Shown piece by piece: positions 1 through 9,199 of a DNA stretch of 64,000 bases. A program made the translations under genes and the position numbers. Position 1 is the first letter of the stretch; each line of letters begins with the position of its first letter. Source of the DNA: Mayfieldus sp963781495 (lineage in GTDB: Bacteria; Actinomycetota; Thermoleophilia; Solirubrobacterales; 70-9); contig CAWAFX010000002.1 of NCBI GenBank assembly GCA_963781495.1, positions 1,240,001 to 1,304,000 of the forward strand, given 5' to 3'. The notes below the pieces were generated by a model. That model made no database searches. It was not told the origin of the DNA and saw only the letters and a list, made by a program, of their open reading frames with translations.

Positions 1-209
1 AAGACGTAGAGGACCATCACCGCGCCGGCGTAGACGACGACCTGGGCAGCGGCGACGAACTCCGCGTGCAGGATCAGGAACAGCCCCGCCAGCGAGACCA
101 GGTGGACGATCAGCGCCAGGACGCTGAAGAAGGGGTTGCGCAGAGCGATAACCGCCATCGCGCCGCCGAGGGCCCCGATCGCGCCGGCGAAGAAGGCGAC
201 GGCCTCCAC
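1..209 (-). CDS. nuoJ: NADH-quinone oxidoreductase subunit J, 5' part only
   Basis: Membrane subunit of respiratory complex I, part of the proton-pumping arm. Only about the first 69 residues are inside the window; the gene runs off the left edge. The visible part is strongly hydrophobic, with helices around residues 3-20 and 28-50 and the ALRNPFFSVLAL segment typical of NuoJ after the first helix. The GTG start shares one base with the nuoI stop (TAGTG), so translation is probably coupled. The remaining nuoKLMN genes presumably lie further left, which I cannot see. Confidence 0.9.
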   Translation of the reverse strand, partial: MEAVAFFAGAIGALGGAMAVIALRNPFFSVLALIVHLVSLAGLFLILHAEFVAAAQVVVYAGAVMVLYV

Positions 210-754
210 TACTCGTCCTCCCCGCGCAGCGGCGTGCGTTCGATCGCCTCGGCGAGCAGCATCTCCTTGGTGAAGATCAGGTCGGAGCGGTTGTAGTCGG
301 AGAGCTCGTAGTCGTGGCCCATCGTGATCGCGTCGAAGGGACAGGCGACCTCGCAGTAGCCGCAGAAGATGCAGCGGCTGAGATTGATCTCGTAGACGGA
401 GGCATAGCGCTCGCCGGCCGAGACGCGGTGCTCGGGATCGTTCTCGGCCGCGACGACGCGGATGCAGTCGGCCGGGCAGGCGGCGGCGCAGAGCGAGCAG
501 CCGACGCATTTCTCCAGCCCGCTGTCCTCGAAGCGGTGCAGCTTGTGGCGGCCGCGGAAGCGCGGGTAGACCGGGGTCTTCTCCTCCGGGTACTGGATCG
601 TCACCGGTCCCTCGATGATTCGGGCGAAGGTGGTCTTCAGCCCCCGCAGCGTCTCGCCGAAGGCGCGGTAGGCGCCGCCAATCCCGCCCGGCTCGGGGCC
701 GCGCTGGACGACCACCAGGCTTTCGTCCTTGAGGTAGGGGAACTCGGCGCTCAC
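209..754 (-). CDS. nuoI: NADH-quinone oxidoreductase subunit I (two 4Fe-4S clusters)
   Basis: Peripheral-arm complex I subunit carrying clusters N6a and N6b, which pass electrons to NuoB. It is 181 residues. Two ferredoxin motifs are complete: Cys83, 86, 89, 93 (CVGCSLCAAACP) and Cys128, 131, 134, 138 (CIFCGYCEVACP). The conserved GLKTTFARI stretch near the N-terminus fits the membrane-facing amphipathic helix. The GTG start overlaps the nuoH stop in a GTGA junction, as at several other junctions in this operon. Confidence 0.97.
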   Translation of the reverse strand: MSAEFPYLKDESLVVVQRGPEPGGIGGAYRAFGETLRGLKTTFARIIEGPVTIQYPEEKTPVYPRFRGRHKLHRFEDSGLEKCVGCSLCAAACPADCIRVVAAENDPEHRVSAGERYASVYEINLSRCIFCGYCEVACPFDAITMGHDYELSDYNRSDLIFTKEMLLAEAIERTPLRGEDE

Positions 755-1755
755 GTGACAACCACCAGGACCGCGGTAACCAGCACGTTGAGGGTCGCCA
801 GCGGCAGCAGGACCTTCCAGCCCAGGCCCATCAGCTGGTCGTAGCGCAGCCGGGGGAGGGTCGCCCGCACCCAGATGAAGAAGCAGAGCAGGACGAAGAT
901 CTTCGCCAGCATCCAGATCGGGTCGAGGAAGCCGGGGCCCGGTCCCATCCAGCCGCCGAGGAACATCGCCGCCGCGATCCCCGAGACCACGGTCATCTCC
1001 AGGTACTCGACCAGCAGGAAGGTGCCGAAGCGCATGCCGCCGTACTCGGTCATGAAGCCCTGGACCAGCTCCGAGTCGGCCTCGACGAGGTCGAAGGGGG
1101 CCCGGTTGGTCTCGGCGAAGCCGGCGATCATGAAGATCAGAAAGCCCACCAGCTGCGGGACGATGAACCAGATGTGGTCGGTGCCCTGCTGGCGGACGAT
1201 GTCGACCAGCGACAGCGAGCCCGACATCATGATCACGCCGAGCAGGGCGAGGCCCATCGAGACCTCGTAGGAGATCAGCTGCGCCGCCGAGCGCATCGCC
1301 CCGAGGAAGCTGTACTTCGAGCCCGAGGCCCAGCCGCCGAGCAGCAGCCCGTAGAAGCCGATCGACCCGGCGGCAAAGAAGTAGAGGATCCCGATCGAAA
1401 CGTCGAGCCCGTAGAAGCCGACGCCGTTCTTGACGTCGCCGAAGGGCAGGATCGCGAGCGCGAGCACGGCCGAGAGGACCATCAGCGCCGGGCCGAGGAC
1501 GTAGAGGGTCGCGACCGCGTTCTCGGGCCGGAACGGCTGCTTGCCGACCAGCTTGCCGACGTCGGCGAGCGGCTGCAGGATCCCGAACGGGCCGACCCGG
1601 TTGGGGCCGTAGCGGTTCTGCAGGCGCCCGATCAGCTTGCGCTCGAGCACGGTGAGCATGGGCAGGACCGCGAAGGCGATCGCGAAGATGACCAGCGACT
1701 TGACGACGAGGATCCAGCTCGCCTCGGCAAAGCCGGTGTCGGCGAGCACGCTCAC
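751..1755 (-). CDS. nuoH: NADH-quinone oxidoreductase subunit H
   Basis: Membrane subunit at the interface with the quinone cavity of complex I. With the GTG start at 1755, which overlaps the nuoG stop as GTGA, the product is 334 residues, the normal family length. Conserved landmarks are ERKLIGRLQNRYGPNRVG in the first cytoplasmic loop, ETNRAPFDLVEADSELV in the quinone-site loop, and about eight transmembrane helices. The frame stays open further upstream but that part lies inside nuoG and has no family similarity, so the later start was chosen. Confidence 0.96.
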   Translation of the reverse strand: MSVLADTGFAEASWILVVKSLVIFAIAFAVLPMLTVLERKLIGRLQNRYGPNRVGPFGILQPLADVGKLVGKQPFRPENAVATLYVLGPALMVLSAVLALAILPFGDVKNGVGFYGLDVSIGILYFFAAGSIGFYGLLLGGWASGSKYSFLGAMRSAAQLISYEVSMGLALLGVIMMSGSLSLVDIVRQQGTDHIWFIVPQLVGFLIFMIAGFAETNRAPFDLVEADSELVQGFMTEYGGMRFGTFLLVEYLEMTVVSGIAAAMFLGGWMGPGPGFLDPIWMLAKIFVLLCFFIWVRATLPRLRYDQLMGLGWKVLLPLATLNVLVTAVLVVVT

Positions 1756-4229
1756 GTCGCCTTCTCGACCTCGACCACGACCGGGGCGCCGTTCAGCAGC
1801 GCGTTGGCGTTGTCGGTCGCCGTCCCCTCGATCAGAAAGCAGGTCCCGGCCTCGATCCGCTCCCGCACCGCCGCCTGCGCCGAGACGCTGGCACCGTTGG
1901 ATCGCACCGTCACCTGGTCGCCGTCGGCGATCGCCAGCCGCTGGGCGTCGGCGGTCGCGATCTCCAGCCGCTGCCGGGGAGTCAGAAAGTGCAACGGCGG
2001 GTTCAACTCGGTGACGGGTGAAGCCCAAAGGTCGCGGTAGGTGCCGAGCAGAAGGCCGCCGGGGTGCTCGCCGAAAGTTTGTGGCCGCGGGGCCGAGCGG
2101 CCGGGTTCGGCGGCGGCGTACTCCCCCGCGGCGCCTCTACTTTCGGGGAGTGCCGCGGCGGCCCCCTCACGCTCCTGCCACCTAACTCCGCGGCCGCCGA
2201 TTTCCTCGGGAGTGATGCCGGCGTAGATCCCGGCCTCGCTCGCGAGGGCGGCGAGGACCTCCGGCGCCGACTCGAGCCCGGTCTCCTCGCCCAGCGCCGC
2301 CGCCAGCTCGCAGAGCACCTCCCAGCCCGGGCGGACCGCACCCGGATCGCGGACGTTGGGGCGCAGCCTCTGCAGGCGGCCATCCGGGTGGGTGACGGTG
2401 CCCTCCTTCTCGGCATGGCTCTGCAGCGGCAGCACGACGTCGGCCTGCGCGGTCGAGACGTCCTCGAACATCGCGAAGGAGAGCAGGAAGTCGGCCGACT
2501 GAAGGGCGGTCTTCCAACCCTCCGCAGAGGGGTGGTCGCGCACGGGATCGGCGCCGAACAGCAGCAGCGCCGCGAGCTCGTCCTGCTCGAGGGCGCTGCG
2601 GATCCCCTCGGCGTCGCGCCCGGCGGATACCTCGCCGAACCCGGGGCCGGCGTCGGGCAGTACGCCCACCTCGCGCAGCCCGCGGCCGTTGGTGACCTCG
2701 GGCAGGCCCAGCAGCCCGGCCCCCTCGGTCTCGGCGCAGCCGATCCCGCGGGCGAGTGCGAGCAGCGAGTCGATCGCGTCGGCGCCGCCGGGACCGCGGC
2801 CCAGCCGCTCGCCCCAGACGATCACCGGCCGCTCGGCCTCGGCGAGGAGCGATGCGATCTCGCCGGCCTCACTGTCGGCCTTCTCGCCCTCGTGGCTGCG
2901 CGCCAGGGCAGAATCGAGCTCGGAGAGAAAAGCGGCGACGGCGCCCGGCGCATAGCCCGCCACCGCAACCGCGCCGCCGTCGAGGGCTGTCGGCCGGTCG
3001 CCGGCGACCGCGAGGCGGGTCCCGTGGCGGCGCACCGACTTGCGGATCCGCAGGTCGATGATCGGCGCCGTGTGGAGGGGATCGGTGCCGAGGACGAGGA
3101 TCGCGTCGGCGTCGTCGAGCGCCCGCACCGGGACCGACAGCGCCGGCTCGGAGAGCGCGACCAGACGCTCGCGGTCGGGGCCGCCACCGGGGCGTGAGTC
3201 GAGGTTCGCGGAGCCGAGCGCGGCGCGGAGGATGCGCTGGACCAGGTAGCCCTCCTCGTTGGAGGCGTCGCCGACGATCGCCGCGCTTTCGGCGCCCGCC
3301 GCGCGCAGGCCCGAGGCCGCCCGCTGCACCGCCTCCGACCAGCTCGCCTCGCGCAGTGCTCCCCCCTCGCGGATCATCGGCGCCGTGATCCGCCGCTCGG
3401 AGGAGAGCATCTCGAACGAGTAGCGCCCCTTGTCGCAGAGCCAGCCGTCGTCGACCTCGGCGTTGTCGCGGGCCAGGACCCGCTTGACCTCCTCGTCGCG
3501 GACCGTGAAGCCGACGTTGCACTGGCTCGGGCAGAGGGTGCAGATCGAGCCGCCCTGCTCGATGTCCCAGGGCCGGGCGCGGAAGCGGTAGGTGTAGGAG
3601 GTCAGCGCCCCGACCGGGCAGAGCTCGGTGATGTTGCCGTGGAAGGGCGCGACGTAGGGGCGGTCGTCGAAGGTGCCGACGAAGGTCTGGTTTCCCCGCT
3701 CGAGCAGCTGCAGCTGGGAGTCCTCTGACACCTCCTGGCTGAAGCGCACGCAGCGGTAGCAGAGGATGCAGCGCTCGCGGTCGATCGCGATCAACGGCGA
3801 GAGCGGCAGCGGCTTTTGGAAGTGGCGCTTGGGATCGGTGAAGCGGCTGCGCCCCGGCCCCCAGCCCATCGCGATGTCCTGCAGCGGGCACTCGCCGCCC
3901 TTGTCGCAGACCGGGCAGTCGAGCGGGTGGTTGACGAGCAGGAACTCGACCACCGCGTTCTGGGCCTCGCGCACCTGGTCGGTCTGGGTGTAGACGACCA
4001 TCCCGTCGCGGGCCGGAGTCGAGCAGGCGGTTTGGAGCTTCGGCGTGCCCTCGATCTCGACCAGGCACATGCGGCAGGCGCCGACCGGCTGGCCGAGCTT
4101 GGGCTCGTAACAGAAGACCGGGATCTCGACGTCTCCGTGCTTGGCGGCGTCGACGAGCATCGCCCCCTCCGGCGCCACGACCTCGCGGCCGTCGATGATC
4201 AGGGTGACTTCCTTCGGCGGTTCGCTCAC
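1752..4229 (-). CDS. nuoG: NADH-quinone oxidoreductase subunit G
   Basis: Large peripheral-arm Fe-S subunit of complex I, 825 residues. The N-terminal 2Fe-2S ferredoxin domain has CYEPKLGQPVGACRMC. It is followed by the HPLDCPVCDKGGECPLQD motif (N5, His ligand) and CILCYRC (N4). The extra CTLCPSQC motif fits the N7 cluster found only in some bacteria. The C-terminal half (about 300-825) is a diverged molybdopterin-oxidoreductase fold without a cofactor role in this family. The sequence after about residue 680 is low-complexity and variable. The GTG start overlaps the nuoF stop as GTGA. Confidence 0.96.
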   Translation of the reverse strand: MSEPPKEVTLIIDGREVVAPEGAMLVDAAKHGDVEIPVFCYEPKLGQPVGACRMCLVEIEGTPKLQTACSTPARDGMVVYTQTDQVREAQNAVVEFLLVNHPLDCPVCDKGGECPLQDIAMGWGPGRSRFTDPKRHFQKPLPLSPLIAIDRERCILCYRCVRFSQEVSEDSQLQLLERGNQTFVGTFDDRPYVAPFHGNITELCPVGALTSYTYRFRARPWDIEQGGSICTLCPSQCNVGFTVRDEEVKRVLARDNAEVDDGWLCDKGRYSFEMLSSERRITAPMIREGGALREASWSEAVQRAASGLRAAGAESAAIVGDASNEEGYLVQRILRAALGSANLDSRPGGGPDRERLVALSEPALSVPVRALDDADAILVLGTDPLHTAPIIDLRIRKSVRRHGTRLAVAGDRPTALDGGAVAVAGYAPGAVAAFLSELDSALARSHEGEKADSEAGEIASLLAEAERPVIVWGERLGRGPGGADAIDSLLALARGIGCAETEGAGLLGLPEVTNGRGLREVGVLPDAGPGFGEVSAGRDAEGIRSALEQDELAALLLFGADPVRDHPSAEGWKTALQSADFLLSFAMFEDVSTAQADVVLPLQSHAEKEGTVTHPDGRLQRLRPNVRDPGAVRPGWEVLCELAAALGEETGLESAPEVLAALASEAGIYAGITPEEIGGRGVRWQEREGAAAALPESRGAAGEYAAAEPGRSAPRPQTFGEHPGGLLLGTYRDLWASPVTELNPPLHFLTPRQRLEIATADAQRLAIADGDQVTVRSNGASVSAQAAVRERIEAGTCFLIEGTATDNANALLNGAPVVVEVEKAT

Positions 4230-5551
4230 GGCATCGCCCCGATCTGCTCCGTTGAACCGACGACGGCGCCGATCCGGTCGACGTCTGCGTCATCGGTGTA
4301 GGCGAGCTGCTCGAACTCGTCGCGGAACTTGCGCACCATCGCCCCGACCGGCATCGCCATCGAGTCGCCGAGCACGCAGAGGCAGTTGCCGATGATGTTG
4401 TCCTGGACCGAGGTGATGACCTCGAAGTCGATCGGGGTCGCCTCTCCCGCAACCACCCGCTCGAGCATCTTCACCGTCCAGTTGGTCCCCTCGCGGCAGG
4501 GGGTGCACTTGCCGCAGGACTCGTGGTGGTAGAAGCGCGCCGTCCGCAGCGCCATCTCGGGGATCGAGACACGCTCGTCGGCGACGATGATCGACCCCGA
4601 GCCGAGCATCGACCCGGCCTCGGCCATCGCCTCGAAGCTGTAGGGCCGGTCGAGCTCGTCGGCGGTCAGCACCGGCGAGGAGGAGCCGCCGGGATAGAAG
4701 GCCTTGACCTCGTGGCCATCCTCGGGGCCGCCGGCCAGGTCGTAGATCAGCTCCCGGGTCGAGATCCCGAGCTCGACCTCGTAGTTGCCCGGCCGCTGCA
4801 CGCAGCCGGAGACCGAGACGACCTTGGTCCCCGGCGACTGCTCGGTGCCGAAGCTCTTGAACCAGTCGGCTCCGTTGGCGACGATGTGGGGAACGTTGGA
4901 GAGGGTCTCGACGTTGTTGATCAGGGTCGGACCGCCGTAGAGGCCCTGGACGGCGGGGAAGGGAGGTTTGAGCCGCGGATTGCCGCGCTTTCCCTCCAGC
5001 GCGTCGAGCAGTGCCGTCTCCTCGCCGCAGATGTAGGCGCCCGCCCCGCGGTGCACGACGAGCTCGAGGTCGCAGCGGCTGCCGGCGATGTTCTCGCCCA
5101 GATAGCCGGCCTCGTAGGCCTCGGCGACGGCGGCGTCGAGGATGTCGGCCTGGAGGTCGTACTCGCCGCGGATGAAGATGAAGGCATGGCGGGCGTCGGC
5201 GGCGAGGGCGGCGATCGCGATCCCCTCGATCAGCTGGTGCGGGTTCTTCTGCATCAGCTCGCGGTCCTTGAAGGCACCCGGCTCGGACTCGTCGGCGTTG
5301 CAGCAGAGGTACTTGTTCATCTCCCCGCGGGGAAGGAAGGAGGCCTTCTTGCCCATCGAGAAGCCGGCCCCGCCACGGCCCCGCAGGCCCGAGTCCTCGA
5401 GCGCGGACAGCACCTCGTCGGCCTCCATCTCGCGGAAGGCGCGCTGCAGGGTGCGATAGCCGCCGAGGCGCTCGTAGACCTCGATCGTGTTCAGCCCCGG
5501 CTCGTCGACGTTGCGGAACAACAGCCGCGTCTCAGGCACCGCCGCCTCCAT
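4226..5551 (-). CDS. nuoF: NADH-quinone oxidoreductase subunit F (NADH/FMN binding)
   Basis: Entry point of electrons into complex I: binds NADH and FMN and carries 4Fe-4S cluster N3. Seen: GLRGRGGAGF (about 56-64) for nucleotide/FMN binding, CNADESEPGAFKDR, GAGAYICGEETALL, and the N3 ligands Cys346, 349 and 352 with a fourth near 390. The ATG at 5551 gives 441 residues and overlaps nuoE by 20 bases. A GTG at 5539 has a better-placed GGAGG five bases ahead, so the true protein may be four residues shorter. Confidence 0.96.
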   Translation of the reverse strand: MEAAVPETRLLFRNVDEPGLNTIEVYERLGGYRTLQRAFREMEADEVLSALEDSGLRGRGGAGFSMGKKASFLPRGEMNKYLCCNADESEPGAFKDRELMQKNPHQLIEGIAIAALAADARHAFIFIRGEYDLQADILDAAVAEAYEAGYLGENIAGSRCDLELVVHRGAGAYICGEETALLDALEGKRGNPRLKPPFPAVQGLYGGPTLINNVETLSNVPHIVANGADWFKSFGTEQSPGTKVVSVSGCVQRPGNYEVELGISTRELIYDLAGGPEDGHEVKAFYPGGSSSPVLTADELDRPYSFEAMAEAGSMLGSGSIIVADERVSIPEMALRTARFYHHESCGKCTPCREGTNWTVKMLERVVAGEATPIDFEVITSVQDNIIGNCLCVLGDSMAMPVGAMVRKFRDEFEQLAYTDDADVDRIGAVVGSTEQIGAMP

Positions 5552-6233
5552 TCGCCTTCGCCACCCGGGGATCGGGCTCGGGCTCGGGACCGCCGGCGGC
5601 GCCGCGCCGCTGCAGCGCCTTGTCGGGCAGCGGCTCGGCGCCGCTGAGCAGCTGCTGGACGGCGTCGTTGGCGTCGCCCGGGGCGAGGGGGCCGAAGTAG
5701 CGCCCGTCGATCGAGGCCATCGGAGCCAGGTCGCAGGCGCCGAGGCACTCGAACGGGCTGACGTAGAACTCGCCGTCGCTGGAGTTCTCGCCTCCATGGC
5801 CGGGCGCGATCGGCTCGCAGCCCGTGGCCTCGCAGAACGAGGCCAATAGCTCGTCGCCACCCCGCATCCAGCAGGAGATGTTGGTGCAGACCAGCACCTT
5901 GTGGCGGCCGACCGGCTCGGTGTGCAGGAGGTCGTAGAAGGTCGCCACCGACTCCAGGTAGGCCGGGGTTACCCGCATCACCGCCGCCGCCTGGCGGATG
6001 CCCTCCGGCGTGCACCAGCCATAGCGGTGCTGGACTGCCCAGAGGGCGGGTATCGAGGCCGAGCGGCGGTCGGGGTAGCGCGACATCAGCTCCTCGATCC
6101 GCTGGCGCAGATCGTCGGGGCAGCCGGTCGCCGCGATCTCCGGGATCTCCTCCGGCGGGCGGTCGGGGCGGCGCCCCTCGACCAGCGCCGGGTCGACCGG
6201 GAGCCCGCCCGCGCTCGCCGGGCCCTCCGACAT
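5532..6233 (-). CDS. nuoE: NADH-quinone oxidoreductase subunit E (2Fe-2S)
   Basis: Partner of NuoF in the NADH dehydrogenase module, carrying the off-pathway 2Fe-2S cluster N1a. Thioredoxin-like domain with ligands Cys116, Cys121, Cys163 and Cys167 (numbered from ATG 6233). At 233 residues it is longer than many NuoE proteins because of a Pro/Arg-rich N-terminus and a charged Gly-rich C-tail. A GTG at 6245 forming a GTGA overlap with nuoD is an alternative start adding four residues; the poly-G tract lies very close to ATG 6233. Confidence 0.93.
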   Translation of the reverse strand: MSEGPASAGGLPVDPALVEGRRPDRPPEEIPEIAATGCPDDLRQRIEELMSRYPDRRSASIPALWAVQHRYGWCTPEGIRQAAAVMRVTPAYLESVATFYDLLHTEPVGRHKVLVCTNISCWMRGGDELLASFCEATGCEPIAPGHGGENSSDGEFYVSPFECLGACDLAPMASIDGRYFGPLAPGDANDAVQQLLSGAEPLPDKALQRRGAAGGPEPEPDPRVAKANGGGGA

Positions 6234-6241
6234 CCCCCCGT

Positions 6242-7489
6242 TCACCGGTCGACGCCCCCGAGGATCGGGTCGAGCATTGCCAGGTTCTGGATCAGGTCGG
6301 CGATGTAGCCGCCGATGCACATGTCGCGCAACGACTGCAGGTTCACGAACGAGGAGTCGCGGACGTGGACCCGGGCCGGCCGCGCGGAGCCGTCGGCGAG
6401 CACGTAGCAGCCGAGCTCGCCGCGCGGCCCCTCGACCGCGTAGTAGATCTCCCCGGGCGGCACCCGAAAGCCCTCGGTGACGAGCTTGAAGTGGTGGATC
6501 AACGCCTCCATCGAGGTCGGCAGCTCGGAGCGGGGCGGGAGCACGAACTTGCGGTCGTCGGCGATGTGGGGCCCCTCGGGCAGCCCCTCCAGCGCCTGGC
6601 CGATGATCTTCACCGACTCGCGGATCTCGGCCAGGCGGACCCGGTAGCGGTCATAGCCGTCGCCGATCGTGCCGACCGGGATCTGGAAGTCGAGCTCGGG
6701 ATAGGCGAGGTAGTCGAACGCCTTGCGCAGGTCCCAGGGCTCGCCGGCGGCGCGCAGCAGCGGTCCGGTGACCCCGAGGGCGAGCAGGCGCTCGCGGGGG
6801 ACGATCCCGATGTTGCGCGTTCGGTGCAGGAAGATCTCGTTGCGGTCGAGGATCGCCTGGTACTGGTCGACCCGGTGCGGCATCTCCTCGACGAAGGCGC
6901 GCAGCTTCTCTGCGAACCGCGGCGGGATGTCCTCGAAGACGCCACCGACCTGGAAGTAGCGGGTGTGCATCCGCTGCCCCGAGCTCATCTCGAAGAGGTC
7001 GAGGATCTTGTCGCGCTCGCGGAAGCAGTACCAGAGCATCGAGACCGCGCCGAGGTCGAGGCCGGTGGTGCCGAGCCAGACCAGGTGCGAGTGGATCCGG
7101 TTCAGCTCCATGTGGATCACCCGCAGGTACTTGGCGCGCGGCGGGATCTCCATCCCCAGCAGCCGCTCGACGGCGCCGCAGAAGGCCTCCATGTTGAAGT
7201 AGTAGGAGAGGTAGTCCATCCGCTCCACGAACGGGATCACCTTCCAGTAGGACTTGTCCTCGCAGGACTTCTCGATCCCGGTGTGCAGGTATCCGGTGAC
7301 CGGCTTGAGGTCGCGCACGATCTCGCCCTCGAGCTCGACGATCAGCCGCAGCACCCCGTGGGTGGCCGGGTGGTGCGGGCCCATGTTGATCGTCAGCAGC
7401 TCGGTCTCGGGCTCGAGCTCGCGGCGCTCGACCGTCACCCCGGCATCCTCCCCCGCCTGCTCGAGGAGCTCGCGCTCGGTGGTGCTCAC
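6242..7489 (-). CDS. nuoD: NADH-quinone oxidoreductase subunit D
   Basis: 49 kDa subunit of complex I, related to hydrogenase large subunits, forming the quinone pocket with NuoB. Seen: INMGPHHPATHGVLRL with the quinone-site His residues, GYLHTGIEKSCEDKSY, and the C-terminal SLRDMCIGGYIADLI. The chosen GTG at 7489 makes the usual GTGA overlap with nuoC and has GGGGTGG five bases upstream, giving 415 residues. A GTG nine bases earlier (7498) is also possible. Confidence 0.96.
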   Translation of the reverse strand: MSTTERELLEQAGEDAGVTVERRELEPETELLTINMGPHHPATHGVLRLIVELEGEIVRDLKPVTGYLHTGIEKSCEDKSYWKVIPFVERMDYLSYYFNMEAFCGAVERLLGMEIPPRAKYLRVIHMELNRIHSHLVWLGTTGLDLGAVSMLWYCFRERDKILDLFEMSSGQRMHTRYFQVGGVFEDIPPRFAEKLRAFVEEMPHRVDQYQAILDRNEIFLHRTRNIGIVPRERLLALGVTGPLLRAAGEPWDLRKAFDYLAYPELDFQIPVGTIGDGYDRYRVRLAEIRESVKIIGQALEGLPEGPHIADDRKFVLPPRSELPTSMEALIHHFKLVTEGFRVPPGEIYYAVEGPRGELGCYVLADGSARPARVHVRDSSFVNLQSLRDMCIGGYIADLIQNLAMLDPILGGVDR

Positions 7490-8034
7490 TCGTACCACCC
7501 CGGGGAGCCGGGCTCGTCCTTGGTGAACAGCACCGGCTCGCCCCCGATCGGGAAGTCGCGCCGCAGCGGCCAGCCGACGTAGTCCTCGGGCAGCAGGATC
7601 CGCCGCAGGTCGGGATGGCCGCGAAAGACGATCCCGAAGAAGTCATAGACCTCGCGCTCGTGAAACTCGGCGGTCGGAAAAAGCTCCACGCAGGAGGGCA
7701 GCTCCGGCAGCCGCTCCGCGGTTCCGTTTCCCGACTCGGCCGGATCGGCGAGCAGCGCCTTGACCCGCAGCCGCTCGACCCGGGGCATGTTGAGGAGCTC
7801 GTAATGGACTCCGAAGCGCGGCTGCCCCGGCAGGTAGTCGACGCCGTGCAGGCTGGAGAGGAAGCGGTACTGCTGGCTCGGCGTGTCACGCAGCCAGCCC
7901 AGAACCTCGAGCAGCTGCTCGGGGGCGGCGACCAGCGTCGCCTGGCCATGGTCGAAGCTGGTCTCGAGGATCGCCTCGGGGTGGGCCTCGTTGAGCTCGC
8001 CCCGGATCAGCTCCAGCCCGGGGGCGTCAGGCAT
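7486..8034 (-). CDS. nuoC: NADH-quinone oxidoreductase subunit C
   Basis: 30 kDa peripheral subunit of complex I, 182 residues, structural and packed against NuoD. Family landmarks are FLSSLHGVDYLP, the signature REVYDFFGIVFRGHPDLRRI, and LLPEDYVGWPLRRDFP near the C-terminus. It is a separate gene from nuoD, unlike the fused nuoCD of enterobacteria. Its start overlaps the end of nuoB by eight bases. Confidence 0.96.
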   Translation of the reverse strand: MPDAPGLELIRGELNEAHPEAILETSFDHGQATLVAAPEQLLEVLGWLRDTPSQQYRFLSSLHGVDYLPGQPRFGVHYELLNMPRVERLRVKALLADPAESGNGTAERLPELPSCVELFPTAEFHEREVYDFFGIVFRGHPDLRRILLPEDYVGWPLRRDFPIGGEPVLFTKDEPGSPGWYE

Positions 8035-8737
8035 CGGCCAGCTCTCGCGCCCGCGCGTAGGCCTCGGCCGCCTCCGGGTTGGGATGGCTGTCCGGGCCGC
8101 CGCGCGCCCACTCCTCGGTGCCGGCGGCGTTGTAGCGCTGGCGCCAGCCCTGGTCCGGATGGCCCTGGATCAGCTTCTGCAGCTTGTTGAAGCCGTGCAG
8201 CAGCGCTTCGGTGCGCGGCGGGCAGCCGGGGACGTGGATGTCGATCGGCATGAACTTGTCGGCGCCCTGGACGACGGCGTAGTTGGAGAACATGCCGCCG
8301 CTGGAGGAGCAGGCGCCCATCGAGATCGCCCATTTCGGCTCCAGCATCTGGTCATAGACGCGGCGGACGACCGGCGCCATCTTGATCGAGACCCGGCCCG
8401 AGAGGATGATCATGTCCGCCTGGCGCGGCGAGGCCCGGAAGGCCTCGGCCCCGAAGCGGGCGATGTCGTAGCGCGAGCTGACCATCGAGATCATCTCCAT
8501 CGCGCAGCAGGCGAGGCCGAAGGTCATCGGGAAGAGCGAGTTGGCCCGCGCCATGTTCAGTGCCTTGTCGAGGGTGGTGGTCATCACCCGCTCGGTGACG
8601 TAGCGCTCGAGGTCCTCTCCCTCGAGGTCGCCGCGCAACATGTCGCGGGCGCGCAGCTGGCGCGCCCGCAACTCCTGCGGGCTGCTGGGCTGGTCGAGCG
8701 GCGCCAGAGCGCGAATCCTGCGGCGCTCTACCTCCAA
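8027..8737 (-). CDS. nuoB: NADH-quinone oxidoreductase subunit B (cluster N2)
   Basis: Carries the terminal 4Fe-4S cluster N2 that reduces quinone. Ligands are the tandem Cys77-Cys78 (GLACCAMEM), Cys143 (MGACSSSGG) and Cys172 (VPGCPPRTE). At 236 residues it has N- and C-terminal extensions relative to the roughly 160-180-residue core; the C-tail contains WARGGPDSHPNPEA and is not part of the conserved fold. The ATG lies ten bases inside nuoA, so coupling is likely. Confidence 0.96.
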   Translation of the reverse strand: MEVERRRIRALAPLDQPSSPQELRARQLRARDMLRGDLEGEDLERYVTERVMTTTLDKALNMARANSLFPMTFGLACCAMEMISMVSSRYDIARFGAEAFRASPRQADMIILSGRVSIKMAPVVRRVYDQMLEPKWAISMGACSSSGGMFSNYAVVQGADKFMPIDIHVPGCPPRTEALLHGFNKLQKLIQGHPDQGWRQRYNAAGTEEWARGGPDSHPNPEAAEAYARARELADA

Positions 8738-9099
8738 TCGAGCGCTCCCCGGCGCCAGACATAGACAAGGGCAACGGCGAGCAGGGCAATGAAGATCAGC
8801 ACCTCGCCGAGTACGAAGACGCTGTCGGCCCCCTTCAGGATCACCCCCACCGGGTAGAGGAAGATCACCTCGATGTCAAAGAGGATGAAGAGCATCGCGA
8901 TCAGGTAGAAGCTGATCCCGAAGCGGAAAGTGCGCGAGACCTCGCTCGGCAGCCCGCACTCGTAGGCCTCGCGCTGGACATTCGGCGCCTCTCCCTTACC
9001 GCGCTTCGGCCCCAGCAGGTGGTTGAGCATTACGAAGAGGCCTCCCACCCCCGCGCCTAGGGCACCAAAGACGAGAATGGGGAGATAGCTTCGAAGCAC
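8728..9099 (-). CDS. nuoA: NADH-quinone oxidoreductase subunit A
   Basis: First gene of the complex I operon; small three-helix membrane subunit of 123 residues. Helices lie at about 5-28, 62-85 and 90-112. The conserved YECGLP, FRFGISFYLIAMLFILFD and FDIEVIFLYP segments are intact. Start is GTG. A candidate promoter lies so close upstream that the mRNA leader would be only about five bases, and no ribosome-binding site is visible, so the gene may be read from a nearly leaderless transcript. Confidence 0.95.
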   Translation of the reverse strand: MLRSYLPILVFGALGAGVGGLFVMLNHLLGPKRGKGEAPNVQREAYECGLPSEVSRTFRFGISFYLIAMLFILFDIEVIFLYPVGVILKGADSVFVLGEVLIFIALLAVALVYVWRRGALDWR

Positions 9100-9110
9100 G
9101 GTCTTATCCC

Positions 9111-9140
9111 GTTATACAACCACTTTGTGGCAACTTGCTA
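9111..9140 (-). promoter_or_regulatory. candidate promoter of the nuo operon
   Basis: On the minus strand TAGCAA (9140-9135), 18 bases, then TATAAC (9116-9111). The -10 is five of six to the sigma-70 consensus; the -35 is weak. Between them lies the small palindrome CCAC-TTT-GTGG. The predicted RNA start near 9104 is about five bases before the nuoA GTG. Confidence 0.45.
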
Positions 9141-9199
9141 CATAGTGATATTCCGCATCAGAGAGCGGATTTCCGACCCTTCCAGGCGGATTTGCCCCG

